Positions 43,730-53,045 of a stretch of 64,000 nucleotides of DNA are shown here, piece after piece. Each line of letters starts with the position of its first letter. Position 1 is the stretch's first letter. The stretch spans positions 135,517 to 199,516 of the forward strand of contig CAXHEX010000009.1 in NCBI GenBank assembly GCA_964016105.1. The letters run 5' to 3'. This DNA comes from Ketobacter sp964016105 (lineage in GTDB: Bacteria > Pseudomonadota > Gammaproteobacteria > Pseudomonadales > Ketobacteraceae). The notes below the pieces were generated by a model that was not told where the DNA came from, did not search any database, and saw only the letters and a list, made by a program, of their open reading frames with translations. The position numbers and the translations under genes are program-made.

Positions 43730-45346
43730 TTACGGATTAGTGGCGCCCAATATGGATCGCGCGGCAATGCGTCCACTCAGTATACAGGACGACAAAAAAG
43801 TGCCTTCAAGTGCGCGCTTGCCATTGGCTCCACCACCACCGAATCCCGCGGCTTCTCCCACGGCATACAAACCATCGATGGCATGACCTGACGGGTCCAT
43901 GACACGGCTATGCAAATCCGTTTGAATGCCTCCCATACTCTTACGGCTAATAATAAACTCTCGAATAGCAATTAGGGGACCGGCCTTCGGATCTTCAATG
44001 GGCTGTGCGTTCAATGTACGCAGGCGATCACTCCTCCAGCTCCTCACTTGCTGGATTCGTCTCAATTGATCGTCATTAAACTGCGCGCTGCCCCTGCGGA
44101 TACCCATATCATAGTCATGCACATCTTCTTCCATACCCACCTTATCAATCGGGGTACCGGAAAGCTCTGTCATTTTAACCGCCAATTCACTCAAATTTGG
44201 AGCCACCACCACGTCAGGGCACTGATTGACTAAATAGTCATACAGCTCATCATTGCCCAACACAATTTCTTTGATAAAGCGAACCAGCTTTCGATCACGA
44301 ATGGCGGGATTGTGTTCAGAACCGGAGATGGAAATTTCTTTGCGCGCGATTTTACGATTCATGATTTGCCAACTGTATCCCATCGGCAATGCACTCACTC
44401 TCTCACAAAGCTCGTGAGTATCAAAACCCGTTACCATGGGGCGGGGGCCAATGCGGCGACCAAAAGCATCCAACCAAAGGGCAGACTTGGGTGGAATAAG
44501 ACTTAAACCATGATCAGGCAAACTGGGGCTTGGGTGGCGAATCCCCGCAGCATAGTTCCACTGCCAATCTAAATGGGTAATATTGCCCCCGGCTTTTTCT
44601 ACTGCGTCATGCATCATTCCATCAGAAAACTGATGAGAACCATTTAATATCGTGTCTGGCAAAGGCCAACCGCTGGGCCAATTCTGCCGAACCTTGTCTA
44701 TGTTTCCGTTAATGCCGCCACTGGCGATAACAGTAAGTGAAGACTCAATTTCAAATTCCTCATGATTTGCTTCGTTAACACCTTTAGCTCCAACCACGCT
44801 ACCGGCGCTAACCATCAGCTCTTCCACCTTGTGTTGAAATGCCAACTCCAAATTTTCGACATTACGATGGCTAAAAAGCTGCTCTGTCAAACGGGCAACT
44901 AACTGCCAACCGGTACCCCACAGCAAATGATAACGTGGAACCGAATTGCCGGGCCTGTACTCTCCCCGTTCAACCCAATTCACCGCCGGGAAAAAGGTCA
45001 CCTTGTTGCGCTTGAGCCAAACATAAACATCTTCAAAATTACGTTCGCAATAAGCTTCCGCCCACAACCGCGGCCATTTATCCTCGACCGTAAAGTCAGC
45101 AAATGAAAGCCAGTCTTTCAGCATCAGCTCTGCGCTATCGTGAACGCCATTTAACCGCTGGATACCGGTTCCACATAATGCCATACCACCAAATGCCTGC
45201 TTCGCCAAACCACCCAAATTTTTCTTATGGTCACGGTCCAGTAACAGGATTTTTTTATTGGAATCCAACAATTCCAGCGCCACTGTTATTCCCGCAATAC
45301 CAGCACCTATGATCAATACATCGACGTTGCGTTTTTTGGTTGCCAT
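43730..45346 (-). CDS. FAD-binding dehydrogenase (3-ketosteroid-dehydrogenase-like)
   Basis: This 538-residue flavoprotein has an N-terminal dinucleotide-binding motif VLIIGAGIAGITVALELLDS, followed by LLDRDHKKNLGGLAKQAFGG. The FAD-closing region near the C-terminus is GLYAVGEAAGFGGGGANGKR and ALEGTFLSSCILSGRIAARS. This pattern belongs to the large FAD-binding dehydrogenase family that includes 3-ketosteroid and fumarate-reductase-like enzymes. The substrate is unknown. It is the first gene of the operon with the ThDP enzyme and DHOD-like protein, and is divergent from the aldehyde dehydrogenase. Confidence 0.9.
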   Translation of the reverse strand: MATKKRNVDVLIIGAGIAGITVALELLDSNKKILLLDRDHKKNLGGLAKQAFGGMALCGTGIQRLNGVHDSAELMLKDWLSFADFTVEDKWPRLWAEAYCERNFEDVYVWLKRNKVTFFPAVNWVERGEYRPGNSVPRYHLLWGTGWQLVARLTEQLFSHRNVENLELAFQHKVEELMVSAGSVVGAKGVNEANHEEFEIESSLTVIASGGINGNIDKVRQNWPSGWPLPDTILNGSHQFSDGMMHDAVEKAGGNITHLDWQWNYAAGIRHPSPSLPDHGLSLIPPKSALWLDAFGRRIGPRPMVTGFDTHELCERVSALPMGYSWQIMNRKIARKEISISGSEHNPAIRDRKLVRFIKEIVLGNDELYDYLVNQCPDVVVAPNLSELAVKMTELSGTPIDKVGMEEDVHDYDMGIRRGSAQFNDDQLRRIQQVRSWRSDRLRTLNAQPIEDPKAGPLIAIREFIISRKSMGGIQTDLHSRVMDPSGHAIDGLYAVGEAAGFGGGGANGKRALEGTFLSSCILSGRIAARSILGATNP

Positions 45347-45426
45347 ATATGTCCTGTTATTGGCCTGCTTTTCCCATTTTTTAGAATTAACTAAAAGCCA
45401 AAAAAGTCATTGATGTAAGGCTTAGT

Positions 45427-45476
45427 TGAGATGATTTCTCATACCATTTTGGCATTATAAATCAGCTTCATATAAG
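45427..45476 (+). promoter_or_regulatory. Promoter of the aldehyde dehydrogenase gene with adjacent inverted repeat
   Basis: TTGGCA (45449-45454), a 16-base spacer and TATAAG (45471-45476) make a good sigma-70 promoter, about 110 bases before the ATG. Just upstream is the inverted repeat TGAGA-TGATT-TCTCA (45427-45441), placed where an activator or a repressor of the divergent operon could bind. Confidence 0.6.
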
Positions 45477-45590
45477 GGTATACAAAGCGTCACAAAGAGT
45501 CGTTTGATCCCACATATACCATCTCGTACAATCCAGATTAACAATAACCTAAAACGTCACGATTTAGCGCACTCCAAGAGGCTCATTTCA

Positions 45591-47183
45591 ATGACTGCTC
45601 CCCAAGAAATCAAAGAACCCGGACTCACCATTGCCTATAATCCCGCTACTGGCGAAGAAATTGGAACCGTTCCCAATACGGATTTCAATTCCCTCCCGGA
45701 AATGTTCGAACATGCACGCAGTGCACAAAAAATCTGGGCTCGCAGAAGTTATCGTGAACGGGCTAGAGCCCTGCGACTCATGCGAGACTACATAGTCGAG
45801 CACGCGGAAGAGCTTAGCGAAATCGTCAGCAAAAGTAACGGCAAAACTCGAGTCGATGCTCTGGCCACTGAAGTGCTGCCCTGTACGCTGGCCTGTGACT
45901 GGTATGGAAAGCACGCGGAAAAAGTGTTGAAAACGAAAAAGCTGCCAATCGATAGCTTACTTTTTTTCAACAAGCGATCTGTGATTGAGCGCAGAGCTTT
46001 AGGTTTGGTGGGTATCATCAGCCCGTGGAACTACCCACTCTCCATTCCATTTGGTGAAGTCATTATGGGTTTGATGGCAGGTAACGCAATCATACTCAAG
46101 GTGGCAGCGGCAACACCCTTGGTTGGTCATGCCATTGAAAAAATCATTGCAGCGGGTAACTTGCCCAAGGGCTTATTTCAGCAAGTTATCGGTTCCGGCG
46201 GAGCCGTGTCCAAAGCCTTTTTTGACCACGGCATCGACAAGATCTTTTTTACTGGCTCGGTGCCGGTGGGCAAACAACTGATGGAGCAAGCGGCAAAAAC
46301 TCTAACCCCATTATCGTTGGAGTTGGGAGGCAACGACCCCATGCTGGTGTTTGAAGATGCTGATCTTGAGCGCGCCGCAAACGGTGCAGCATGGGCCGGC
46401 TTTCAAAATGCGGGTCAATCCTGTGGCGGTGTGGAGCGAGTCTATGTGCACGAATCTGTGTACGACGATTTTCTCCAGTTAATGAAACAAAAAACAGAAG
46501 CGCTTCGTCACGGCCCTGGGCAGAGCTTCGATGTGGATATAGGATCACTCACCACCCAAGGTCAGCTCAACACAGTGCAACAGCACTTGGAAGATGCATT
46601 GGCAAAAGGGGCAAAGATTGTTGCCCAGTCAAAACCTGTGGGCCCCCAGAATGGTTTTTTCCACCCAGCGACTCTGCTAACAGACACTAAAGAGGGAATG
46701 CTACTGGTGGATGACGAGACCTTTGGCCCTGTCATTCCCATCATGACATTCCGAACCGAAGAAGAAGCCATTCAGTTGGCTAATGAATCCCACCTGGCCC
46801 TGACTTCTTCCATATGGAGCCGGGATTTAAAAAGGGCAAAACGCATCGCGGGTCAACTTGAATCCGGTGTTACCACCATAAACGATCACCTATACACTCA
46901 CGGTTTATCTGAGATGCCCTGGGGCGGATGGAAACATTCAGGCCTGGGTCGCACCCATGGCCATGAAGGCCTGTTGGAAATGACCCACGCAAAAGCAATT
47001 AACTGGGATATTTTACCGTTGAAGCGCAACCTATGGTGGTACCCATTCGACGAGACCACCTATGACACGCTGCTCAACGCCCAACGCATGATGTATCCAA
47101 AGGACGCTAAACAATGTGTGAACAGCGCCCTTTCTGCCGCTCCGTTCATGGTTAAGAAAATGATCACCAAGTGGAAGCCCTAA
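45591..47183 (+). CDS. Aldehyde dehydrogenase family protein
   Basis: This 530-residue NAD(P)-dependent aldehyde dehydrogenase shows LVGIISPWNYPLSIPFGEVI, IFFTGSVPVGKQLMEQA (NAD-binding), SLELGGNDPMLVFEDADLER (catalytic Glu), FQNAGQSCGGVERVYVHE (catalytic Cys), DDETFGPVIPIMTF and MPWGGWKHSGLGRTHG. The C-terminal extension ending MVKKMITKWKP is basic and hydrophobic, reminiscent of membrane-associated fatty-aldehyde dehydrogenases. ATG 45591 was preferred over an in-frame TTG at 45504 because of AGAGG upstream and the alignment start. It is divergent from the FAD/ThDP operon, so it may oxidise an aldehyde made there; this is inference. Confidence 0.93.
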   Translation: MTAPQEIKEPGLTIAYNPATGEEIGTVPNTDFNSLPEMFEHARSAQKIWARRSYRERARALRLMRDYIVEHAEELSEIVSKSNGKTRVDALATEVLPCTLACDWYGKHAEKVLKTKKLPIDSLLFFNKRSVIERRALGLVGIISPWNYPLSIPFGEVIMGLMAGNAIILKVAAATPLVGHAIEKIIAAGNLPKGLFQQVIGSGGAVSKAFFDHGIDKIFFTGSVPVGKQLMEQAAKTLTPLSLELGGNDPMLVFEDADLERAANGAAWAGFQNAGQSCGGVERVYVHESVYDDFLQLMKQKTEALRHGPGQSFDVDIGSLTTQGQLNTVQQHLEDALAKGAKIVAQSKPVGPQNGFFHPATLLTDTKEGMLLVDDETFGPVIPIMTFRTEEEAIQLANESHLALTSSIWSRDLKRAKRIAGQLESGVTTINDHLYTHGLSEMPWGGWKHSGLGRTHGHEGLLEMTHAKAINWDILPLKRNLWWYPFDETTYDTLLNAQRMMYPKDAKQCVNSALSAAPFMVKKMITKWKP

Positions 47184-47212
47184 ACACAAGGGTGCTTATC
47201 TAATCAAACCCT

Positions 47213-47251
47213 TTTCCTTCCAGCCGGCCTCTAAGCTCGGCTGGAAGGAAA
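47213..47251. terminator. Hairpin between convergent aldehyde dehydrogenase and amidase genes
   Basis: A perfect 14-bp stem, TTTCCTTCCAGCCG (47213-47226) with its complement (47238-47251), encloses an 11-base loop. T or A runs at the ends are short, but the position between two convergent genes fits a shared terminator. Confidence 0.6.
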
Positions 47252-47260
47252 CTCTCCAGA

Positions 47261-48742
47261 TTACTGTTCAAACCCCGGTGGAATTTTAAATCCGCCAGTC
47301 ACCTTCTCCAGTAAGCTCGCAAATTTTATGGTGGTCTTATCAGCGTAAGGTGCCCCCATAATTTGAATATTGATGGGTAACCCACTGCCCGTGAAACCGA
47401 CCGGTGCACTGGTTGCCGGAAGCCCCATCATGGTGGCCGGAGCGATCCACATGAACAAATCTGGATAGTTACGTATCTGACCATCCACTTTTAGTTTCCG
47501 CAATATGAGCTCTTTCTCCTGGTTGTGCTTAAATGCCGTGGTCATGGCCACCGGACTCAGAATCACATCATACTGATCAAACACCTGGATAAATTTTTCC
47601 CGAATTCGGTAACGTTTTTCATTTGTGGCCGCCCAGGACACGTGGGATTGTGATGCTCCTTTCAGAAAACTATCCAACGAAATGGGGGTATTAAATTTCT
47701 TGCCTATCTTACCCAATACCGGTGCTGCAGCGCCCAACATCAGTCGTTGCGCTTTTTTCAGCGATGCGCCCATGACGCTCCCCAGCAAATTCATATAGGT
47801 GGGATAAAAACAGTCTAACCCCATGCCCAATGGTTGCCCCAGGGTGACATCCAACCCCTGTTCCCGCAGCAACTGAGCCAATTGTTGGTAACAGTTTGAC
47901 ATCTCCCCCTCGATTGGGCAGAGAGGATCTTCCAACCAAAGTAAGACTTTAAAGTCGCTGAGCTTGCGCTGTTTTGCAGCGGCTAATTTTACTTTCCAGG
48001 CGGGCTCCATCAATGGTGACGGACCCACTAGAGTATCCAGCATCAGGCCCAGATCATCCGCTGTTCTCGCCATGGGTCCTACAACCGCCATATCCGTTTC
48101 TGAAAGCACACCCGGCGGGCCTGGAATATGGCCTCGTAAGGAAATAATCCCGTGGGAGGATTTATGGCCGTAGACACCACAAAAATGAGCCGGGGTTCTT
48201 ATGGAGCCACCAATATCGCTGCCCAACTCCAATGGGGTAAAGCCAGCCGCTAGTGAAGCGGCTGCGCCACCAGATGACCCCCCGGGTGTGCATTCGCTGT
48301 TCCAGGGATTGTGGCTAGTACCGTATACCTTGTTGAAACTCTGTATATCAGAAGCAAACAAAGGAACGTTGGTTTTTGCAAATATGATCGCTCCGGCGGA
48401 TCGAAGACTATCAATGGCTACGGCGTCTTTTGTTGGAATGTGATTACGAAGCGATGGTGATCCTGCTGTGCATGGCATGCCTACAACTTCATAGGTATCC
48501 TTCACCGTCACAGGAAGGCCGTGGAGCGGCCCCCAACTGACGCCTTCTTCTCTGGCTTTATCTGCCGCGTCCGCCCTGGCTCGAGCAGCAGAAATATCCA
48601 TGGCTACCACGGAATTGATGCTGGGGTTTAATTTTTCAATACGGCTAACGTAGTGATCCAGTAGAGCTCTACTGGTGATTGTCCCTTTTTTAAATTCCTG
48701 AAGTATTTGTTTTGCTGAGAAGTAAGACCATTGGGAATGCAC
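47261..48742 (-). CDS. Amidase signature family enzyme
   Basis: This 493-residue hydrolase of the amidase signature family cleaves carboxamides or fatty-acid amides. The catalytic triad is visible: Lys in LPVTVKDTYEVVGMPCTAGS, cis-Ser in CTPGGSSGGAAASLAAGF and the nucleophilic Ser in ELGSDIGGSIRTPAHFCGVY. The GPMARTADDLGLMLD phrase is also typical. GTG 48742 was chosen because GAGG lies 8 bases upstream; an in-frame TTG at 48748 is too close to it. GatA is unlikely, since no gatB or gatC is near. It is separate from the XRE-ABC genes that follow on the same strand. Confidence 0.92.
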   Translation of the reverse strand: MHSQWSYFSAKQILQEFKKGTITSRALLDHYVSRIEKLNPSINSVVAMDISAARARADAADKAREEGVSWGPLHGLPVTVKDTYEVVGMPCTAGSPSLRNHIPTKDAVAIDSLRSAGAIIFAKTNVPLFASDIQSFNKVYGTSHNPWNSECTPGGSSGGAAASLAAGFTPLELGSDIGGSIRTPAHFCGVYGHKSSHGIISLRGHIPGPPGVLSETDMAVVGPMARTADDLGLMLDTLVGPSPLMEPAWKVKLAAAKQRKLSDFKVLLWLEDPLCPIEGEMSNCYQQLAQLLREQGLDVTLGQPLGMGLDCFYPTYMNLLGSVMGASLKKAQRLMLGAAAPVLGKIGKKFNTPISLDSFLKGASQSHVSWAATNEKRYRIREKFIQVFDQYDVILSPVAMTTAFKHNQEKELILRKLKVDGQIRNYPDLFMWIAPATMMGLPATSAPVGFTGSGLPINIQIMGAPYADKTTIKFASLLEKVTGGFKIPPGFEQ

Positions 48743-48847
48743 AAACAACGCCTCTTTTGTTTACTGAGTAACAAATGTGCATAGAAGGGTACCCCAGCAA
48801 TGGAAAAATGCCAATGCAGGACCTGCCAGACCACCGGGTCACAAACC

Positions 48848-49591
48848 TTAGTTGGCTTTTTTACCTCGGCGCAATTGGGCGAACTGTTTCATCTCCCATG
48901 GACGCATGGCCAAAACCAGACTGGTGCCCACCCTCTGCGCAAGATTCAATGGCTCATCTTCTCTATCCAGGCTTTTAAAATCAGCGGCCAATCTATTGAG
49001 TTTTTTGTGCATTTTTTCATTGGAACCGGGAGTTAGCATACCCGTTAAAAATAGCCTGATTTCACCGGGCTTATCAAACTGACAGTGAAAAAAGTCGTTT
49101 TGAACTTCCGCTTCAAAAAAACGCTGGATGGGCCCCCGCCGGAGCCATTGAAAATCTTTGTTGGTTAGCGGCCGAATTCTATTACCTGGAAGCAACTCTA
49201 CAATCTTCATTCGATCAAGCTTGGCAAGGTAGGTAATCAATTCCGTTTCGCTGATCTCATAGGCATCTACAATTTCTGAAAATGACCATCTGTTTAATGC
49301 CGAAACAGCCACCAGTAACAATTTAATATCGCTGACCAGCTCGGTTTCCTGCTCCAGGGTGAGTTGTTTTAGTTTTTGCTGTTCTATGGATTGGGCCAGT
49401 TCGGTGATGTCAATCCCCGCCAGCTCACATACAGCATCAAACCGTTTCAAACTAAATTGCTTGTCTGCAAACAAACGCTTAACACTGGCTACAGAAATCC
49501 CCAAATGATCTGCCACATCATTGTAGGTTAAACGCTGCTCCCTAAGTTTTACTTTTAGCGCTTCCACTAACGCGGTAGTCTGTGCCATCAT
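48848..49591 (-). CDS. XRE-type transcriptional regulator
   Basis: This 247-residue DNA-binding protein has an N-terminal helix-turn-helix (LTYNDVADHLGISVASVKRLF, about residues 20-40). A longer effector or dimerisation part follows, including a second winged-helix-like stretch (WSFSEIVDAYEISETELITYLAKLDRMKIVELL) and a C-terminal region FFHCQFDKPGEIRLFLTGML. The start lies at the ATG pair 49591/49588 after GGGAG. Its ATG overlaps the stop of the ABC exporter gene (TGATG), so the two are translationally coupled and the regulator may control its own operon. Confidence 0.88.
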   Translation of the reverse strand: MMAQTTALVEALKVKLREQRLTYNDVADHLGISVASVKRLFADKQFSLKRFDAVCELAGIDITELAQSIEQQKLKQLTLEQETELVSDIKLLLVAVSALNRWSFSEIVDAYEISETELITYLAKLDRMKIVELLPGNRIRPLTNKDFQWLRRGPIQRFFEAEVQNDFFHCQFDKPGEIRLFLTGMLTPGSNEKMHKKLNRLAADFKSLDREDEPLNLAQRVGTSLVLAMRPWEMKQFAQLRRGKKAN

Positions 49592-51396
49592 CAATCTCCC
49601 TTAATATTGCTCTGCTGCATAGACCATATGGCGTAGTATTTTCCCTTCTGCTCCATCAATCGTTGGTGATCGCCCTGCTCCACCACCTGCCCATGATCTA
49701 ATACAATGATGTCATCGCAATCCACCACCGTTGATAATCGGTGCGCAATAATCAGCGCTGTGTGGCCTTCAGCCAGGCTTTTTAAGGATCTGTTGATTGC
49801 CGCTTCAGTTTCACTGTCCAGTGAGGATGTGGCCTCATCAAATAAAAATATACGGGGCCTTTTCAGTAAAGCCCTTGCTATGGCAACCCTCTGCTTTTCA
49901 CCTCCGGAAATCTTCAAGCCCCGCTCACCCACTTTTGTATCTAAGCCATTGGGCAGTTGCTGTATAAAATGGGACAGCATGGCATTTTCGCAGGCTCGGT
50001 CTACTTCTTCTGCTGCGGCTTCAGGCCTTCCATAAAGGATATTTTCCAACAGCGTGTCGTTGAATAGCACCGTATCTTGAGGCACCACACCAATCGCACG
50101 ACGCAAACTGGTTTGGGTAACCAATCGAATGTCCTGACCGCCTACCAGAATCTCGCCATCTTTCACGTCATAGAATCGAAACAGCAACCGAGCTATGGTG
50201 GATTTACCTGCCCCGCTGGCACCCACTATGGCCACTTTTTTCCCAGGTTTAACGCTGAAACTGACTCTTTTGAGAATAGGCCGTTCTCTGTGATAGGCAA
50301 AGCTTACGTTGTTGAATTGGATACCATCTGCTTCATCCCTGAGGGGGGCTGCCTGCTCCGCATCTTTGATTTTGGGCTGCACTTCCAAAACCTCGAACAT
50401 GGCTTCCACATCCGCCAGCGATCGGGTTAATTCCCGGTACATGAACCCCAAAAAATTAAGCGGTATAAACACCTGGATCATCAACGCGTTAATCATGGCC
50501 AGATCACCCAGAGTCATTGTTCCTTCCGCAACCTGATGGGCAGCCCTCAACATCATGACGCAAATGGCAATGGCAATGATTACAGACTGCCCCGAGTTTA
50601 GCGCCGCCAATGAAAGATGATTTTTAACTTTCGCCTGCTCTCTTTGATGAAGGCTGTCTTGATAGCGCTCCTCTTCGTAACGTTCGTTGGTAAAGTATTT
50701 AACCGTTTCAAAATTCAAAAGGCTGTCTACGGCTTTGGTGTTGGCCTGGCTGTCTTTTGCATTGGCCTCCCGTACGAATCGCGTGCGCCATTCTGTAGCC
50801 ATAACAGAAAACGCAATGTAAAGAACAATGGACCCGAGGGTTATCCATACAAAGATCGCATCGTAATTATAAAGGAATACAGCCACCACTAAGACCACTT
50901 CAACCAGTATGGGTACAACACTAAACACCATTGACCTGAGCAAAAACGACACTCCGTTGGTACCGCGTTCGATATCCCGCGACAACCCTCCGGTTTTTCT
51001 GCTTAGGTGGTACTCCAAATCCAAACTATGGAGATGTCGAAATAACTTTACCCCCAGCAGAGAAAGACTGCGCTCAGCAACCCGACCAAATACCGCATCC
51101 CGTAATTCACCAAATAAAACACTGCTGAACCTTAGCGCAGAATAGGCCACTACCAACGCAATGGGAACAGCCACCACAACGCCGGAGGAAGACAATCCAC
51201 TGTGATCCAAGCTGTCTATGATGTGTTTTAAAGTGAGAGGAACACCCACGTTGGCCAGTTTCGCCGTAACGAGTAATGCTAATGCCACTGAAATACGCAA
51301 ACGAAACTGCCACAAATAGGGAAACAGCTTTGCAAGTACTTTCCAATCGGGTTTAGACCGGATAGCAGTTCCATACATGTGATCGTGGGCTGACAT
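49591..51396 (-). CDS. Atm1/HMT1-type ABC exporter (fused permease-ATPase)
   Basis: This 601-residue half-transporter dimerises in the inner membrane. The N-terminal membrane domain (about 25-330, six helices) has the Atm1-family phrases VPLTLKHIIDSLD, FGELRDAVFGRVAERS, FRHLHSLDLEYHLSRKTGGLSR, IERGTNGVSFLLR and VDSLLNFETVKYFTNE. The ATPase domain has Walker A VGASGAGKSTIARLLFRFYD, signature ISGGEKQRVAIARALL, Walker B IFLFDEATSSLDSE and H-loop IIAHRLST. Family members export glutathione conjugates, persulfides or heavy metals. ATG 51396 (MSAHDH) was chosen because GGGGA lies 7 bases upstream; a TTG at 51417 is less likely. It forms an operon with the XRE regulator. Confidence 0.94.
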   Translation of the reverse strand: MSAHDHMYGTAIRSKPDWKVLAKLFPYLWQFRLRISVALALLVTAKLANVGVPLTLKHIIDSLDHSGLSSSGVVVAVPIALVVAYSALRFSSVLFGELRDAVFGRVAERSLSLLGVKLFRHLHSLDLEYHLSRKTGGLSRDIERGTNGVSFLLRSMVFSVVPILVEVVLVVAVFLYNYDAIFVWITLGSIVLYIAFSVMATEWRTRFVREANAKDSQANTKAVDSLLNFETVKYFTNERYEEERYQDSLHQREQAKVKNHLSLAALNSGQSVIIAIAICVMMLRAAHQVAEGTMTLGDLAMINALMIQVFIPLNFLGFMYRELTRSLADVEAMFEVLEVQPKIKDAEQAAPLRDEADGIQFNNVSFAYHRERPILKRVSFSVKPGKKVAIVGASGAGKSTIARLLFRFYDVKDGEILVGGQDIRLVTQTSLRRAIGVVPQDTVLFNDTLLENILYGRPEAAAEEVDRACENAMLSHFIQQLPNGLDTKVGERGLKISGGEKQRVAIARALLKRPRIFLFDEATSSLDSETEAAINRSLKSLAEGHTALIIAHRLSTVVDCDDIIVLDHGQVVEQGDHQRLMEQKGKYYAIWSMQQSNIKGD

Positions 51397-51480
51397 AGCT
51401 GATTCCCCAATACGCAAATTCTTGCTATAAACATTGAAACAGATTCAATTTCCATTCACACAAAACGGTTCACTACAGCC

Positions 51481-52197
51481 ATGAGTACCCCCATTGCCAT
51501 TCTAAAAACCGGTACCACCCACCCCAAACTGAAAGCCATTTTTGGCGATTTTGAGGATTGGTTTAGTGGAAATAATCCGTGTGCAGACTTTACTACATTT
51601 GATTTGCCTAAAGGAGCGCATTTACCCCCAGTAGAGAGTTTTGCAGGATATATAATTACCGGATCTCCCGCCATGGTTACCGACAACGCGCCCTGGAGCG
51701 AAGGCTTAAAACCGTTCCTGCGCAAAATTATTAGTCAGCAAACCCCATTACTGGCGGTCTGTTATGGACATCAGTTACTAGCAGCAGCCCTGGATGGAGC
51801 AGCGGGATGGCACCCCAAAGGAAGAGAGATCGGCAGCGTGGCAATTCGACTAACAGCCGAAGGTGAACAAGATCCCTTACTGGGCATGTTACCCAACCCG
51901 TTTATGGCCCATGTTACCCATGCCCAGAGCGTGCTCAAGCTGCCTTCCAATGCCACTCTGCTGGCTTTCAATGAATACGAACCCCATCACGCCTATCGCA
52001 TTGGTCACAATGCCTGGAGTGTCCAGTTTCACCCGGAATTTCACACCGACATAATGCGCGGCTACCTGTTTGAAACCGCAACAAAGTTGCTTGAGGACAA
52101 CCGGGATGTGAAAGCAATGCTGCAGCAAATCAAACAGGCCCATGCAAACCAGGAATTAATTAATCGATTTGTGCAACTAGCCGAAGGTGAGCGCTGA
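51481..52197 (+). CDS. Type 1 glutamine amidotransferase (GMP-synthase-like)
   Basis: This 238-residue stand-alone class I glutaminase-fold protein has the nucleophile C94 in LLAVCYGHQLLAAAL and the His/Glu pair in WSVQFHPEFHTD (about H184, E186). It also shows the oxyanion-region phrase YIITGSPAMVTD and the family phrase HVTHAQSVLKLPSNATLLA. Such proteins are often annotated as GMP synthase-like; the acceptor substrate is unknown. Its stop abuts the convergent nfi stop directly. It diverges from the ABC exporter gene 84 bases away. Confidence 0.9.
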   Translation: MSTPIAILKTGTTHPKLKAIFGDFEDWFSGNNPCADFTTFDLPKGAHLPPVESFAGYIITGSPAMVTDNAPWSEGLKPFLRKIISQQTPLLAVCYGHQLLAAALDGAAGWHPKGREIGSVAIRLTAEGEQDPLLGMLPNPFMAHVTHAQSVLKLPSNATLLAFNEYEPHHAYRIGHNAWSVQFHPEFHTDIMRGYLFETATKLLEDNRDVKAMLQQIKQAHANQELINRFVQLAEGER

Positions 52198-52878
52198 TTA
52201 TTTTAAATTGGACGCCAGATGATGGGCCGCCCGAGTGGTTTCGGGAAGCTTATAGCGCCCAGTACAGCGCATTACCCAGCTAATTGCACTTTGCAGGCTG
52301 ATGCGGTGCCCCGGAGAGACATAGATTGGAAGCACATTTTCTCTAGAGCGCAAAACCGCTCCAATGGTAATGGGTTGCGCCAGTGCTTTTTTATTAAGCT
52401 CCAGCGGAACCCAAGCGCCTTTTTTATTTTCAACTTCAACGTGGCCACCACAGAGCCGGGTTTTAGCAACACCGATGGTGGGTATATCAAGATAAACACC
52501 CAGATGGCACGCGATGCCGAAACGACGTGGATGGGCTATGCCCTGGCCATCACATAACACCAAATCCGGCGTTGTTTTCAATTTTTCAAACGCTTCCAAA
52601 ACGGCGGGCAACTCGCGAAATGAAAGCAAACCGGGAATATAAGGGTATCGAGTGGCTTGCTTGACTAAACAACTGTCTATGGGCTGCAATGAAGGGTATT
52701 CCAACACCACCACCGCTGCTCGTGTCACCGCGCCGTTGTTTTCAAAACCAACATCAACACCGGCAACCGTTTTAATTGGACCAAAACGATCCTCCGTTTC
52801 CACAAGTTCGGCCCATTGCTTCTGTAAAGCAACTGCCTCAGTGGGGCTGAGATTCCAGGAATGGGATTGTCTGGCCAT
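52198..52878 (-). CDS. nfi: Endonuclease V (deoxyinosine 3'-endonuclease)
   Basis: This 226-residue DNA repair nuclease cuts near deaminated bases, chiefly hypoxanthine. Catalytic residues are visible: D42 (VAGVDVGFE), E89 (PYIPGLLSFRELP) and D110 (LVLCDGQGIAHPRRFG). E89 and D110 carry the same numbers as in the E. coli enzyme (223 aa; its third is D35), and KTRLCG follows. ATG 52878 fits the length, though the ribosome-binding site is weak. It is downstream of tRNA-Glu on the same strand, separated by a strong terminator. Confidence 0.96.
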   Translation of the reverse strand: MARQSHSWNLSPTEAVALQKQWAELVETEDRFGPIKTVAGVDVGFENNGAVTRAAVVVLEYPSLQPIDSCLVKQATRYPYIPGLLSFRELPAVLEAFEKLKTTPDLVLCDGQGIAHPRRFGIACHLGVYLDIPTIGVAKTRLCGGHVEVENKKGAWVPLELNKKALAQPITIGAVLRSRENVLPIYVSPGHRISLQSAISWVMRCTGRYKLPETTRAAHHLASNLK

Positions 52879-52901
52879 GGGCGGAAAACCGAAAAGCAGG
52901 C

Positions 52902-52926
52902 AAAAAAAAGCAGGCGTTGCGCCTGC
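52902..52926 (-). terminator. Terminator of tRNA-Glu
   Basis: On the minus strand a perfect GCAGGCG/CGCCTGC stem (3-base loop, 52926-52910) is followed by eight T, twelve bases after the tRNA 3' end. Confidence 0.93.
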
Positions 52927-52937
52927 ATTTTAAATAG

Positions 52938-53013
52938 TGGCGTCCCCTAGGGGGTTCGAACCCCTGTTACCGCCGTGAAAGGGCGGTGTCCTAGGCCACT
53001 AGACGAAGGGGAC
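52938..53013 (-). tRNA. tRNA-Glu (anticodon TTC)
   Basis: The gene is 76 nt including CCA. The acceptor GTCCCCT pairs with AGGGGAC, the D arm starts CGTCTAGTGGCCTAGG, the anticodon arm CCGCC CTTTCAC GGCGG carries TTC, and the T arm is CAGGGGTTCGAACCCC. Discriminator G and CCA are encoded. It stands outside any rRNA operon here. Confidence 0.97.
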
Positions 53014-53045
53014 GCTGTGGAACACGTTGTGTGTTCTGGGCGCGA

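Noticed and set aside
47261..48742. GatA subunit of the amidotransferase
   Set aside because: No gatB or gatC nearby, and the overall sequence fits stand-alone amidases better.
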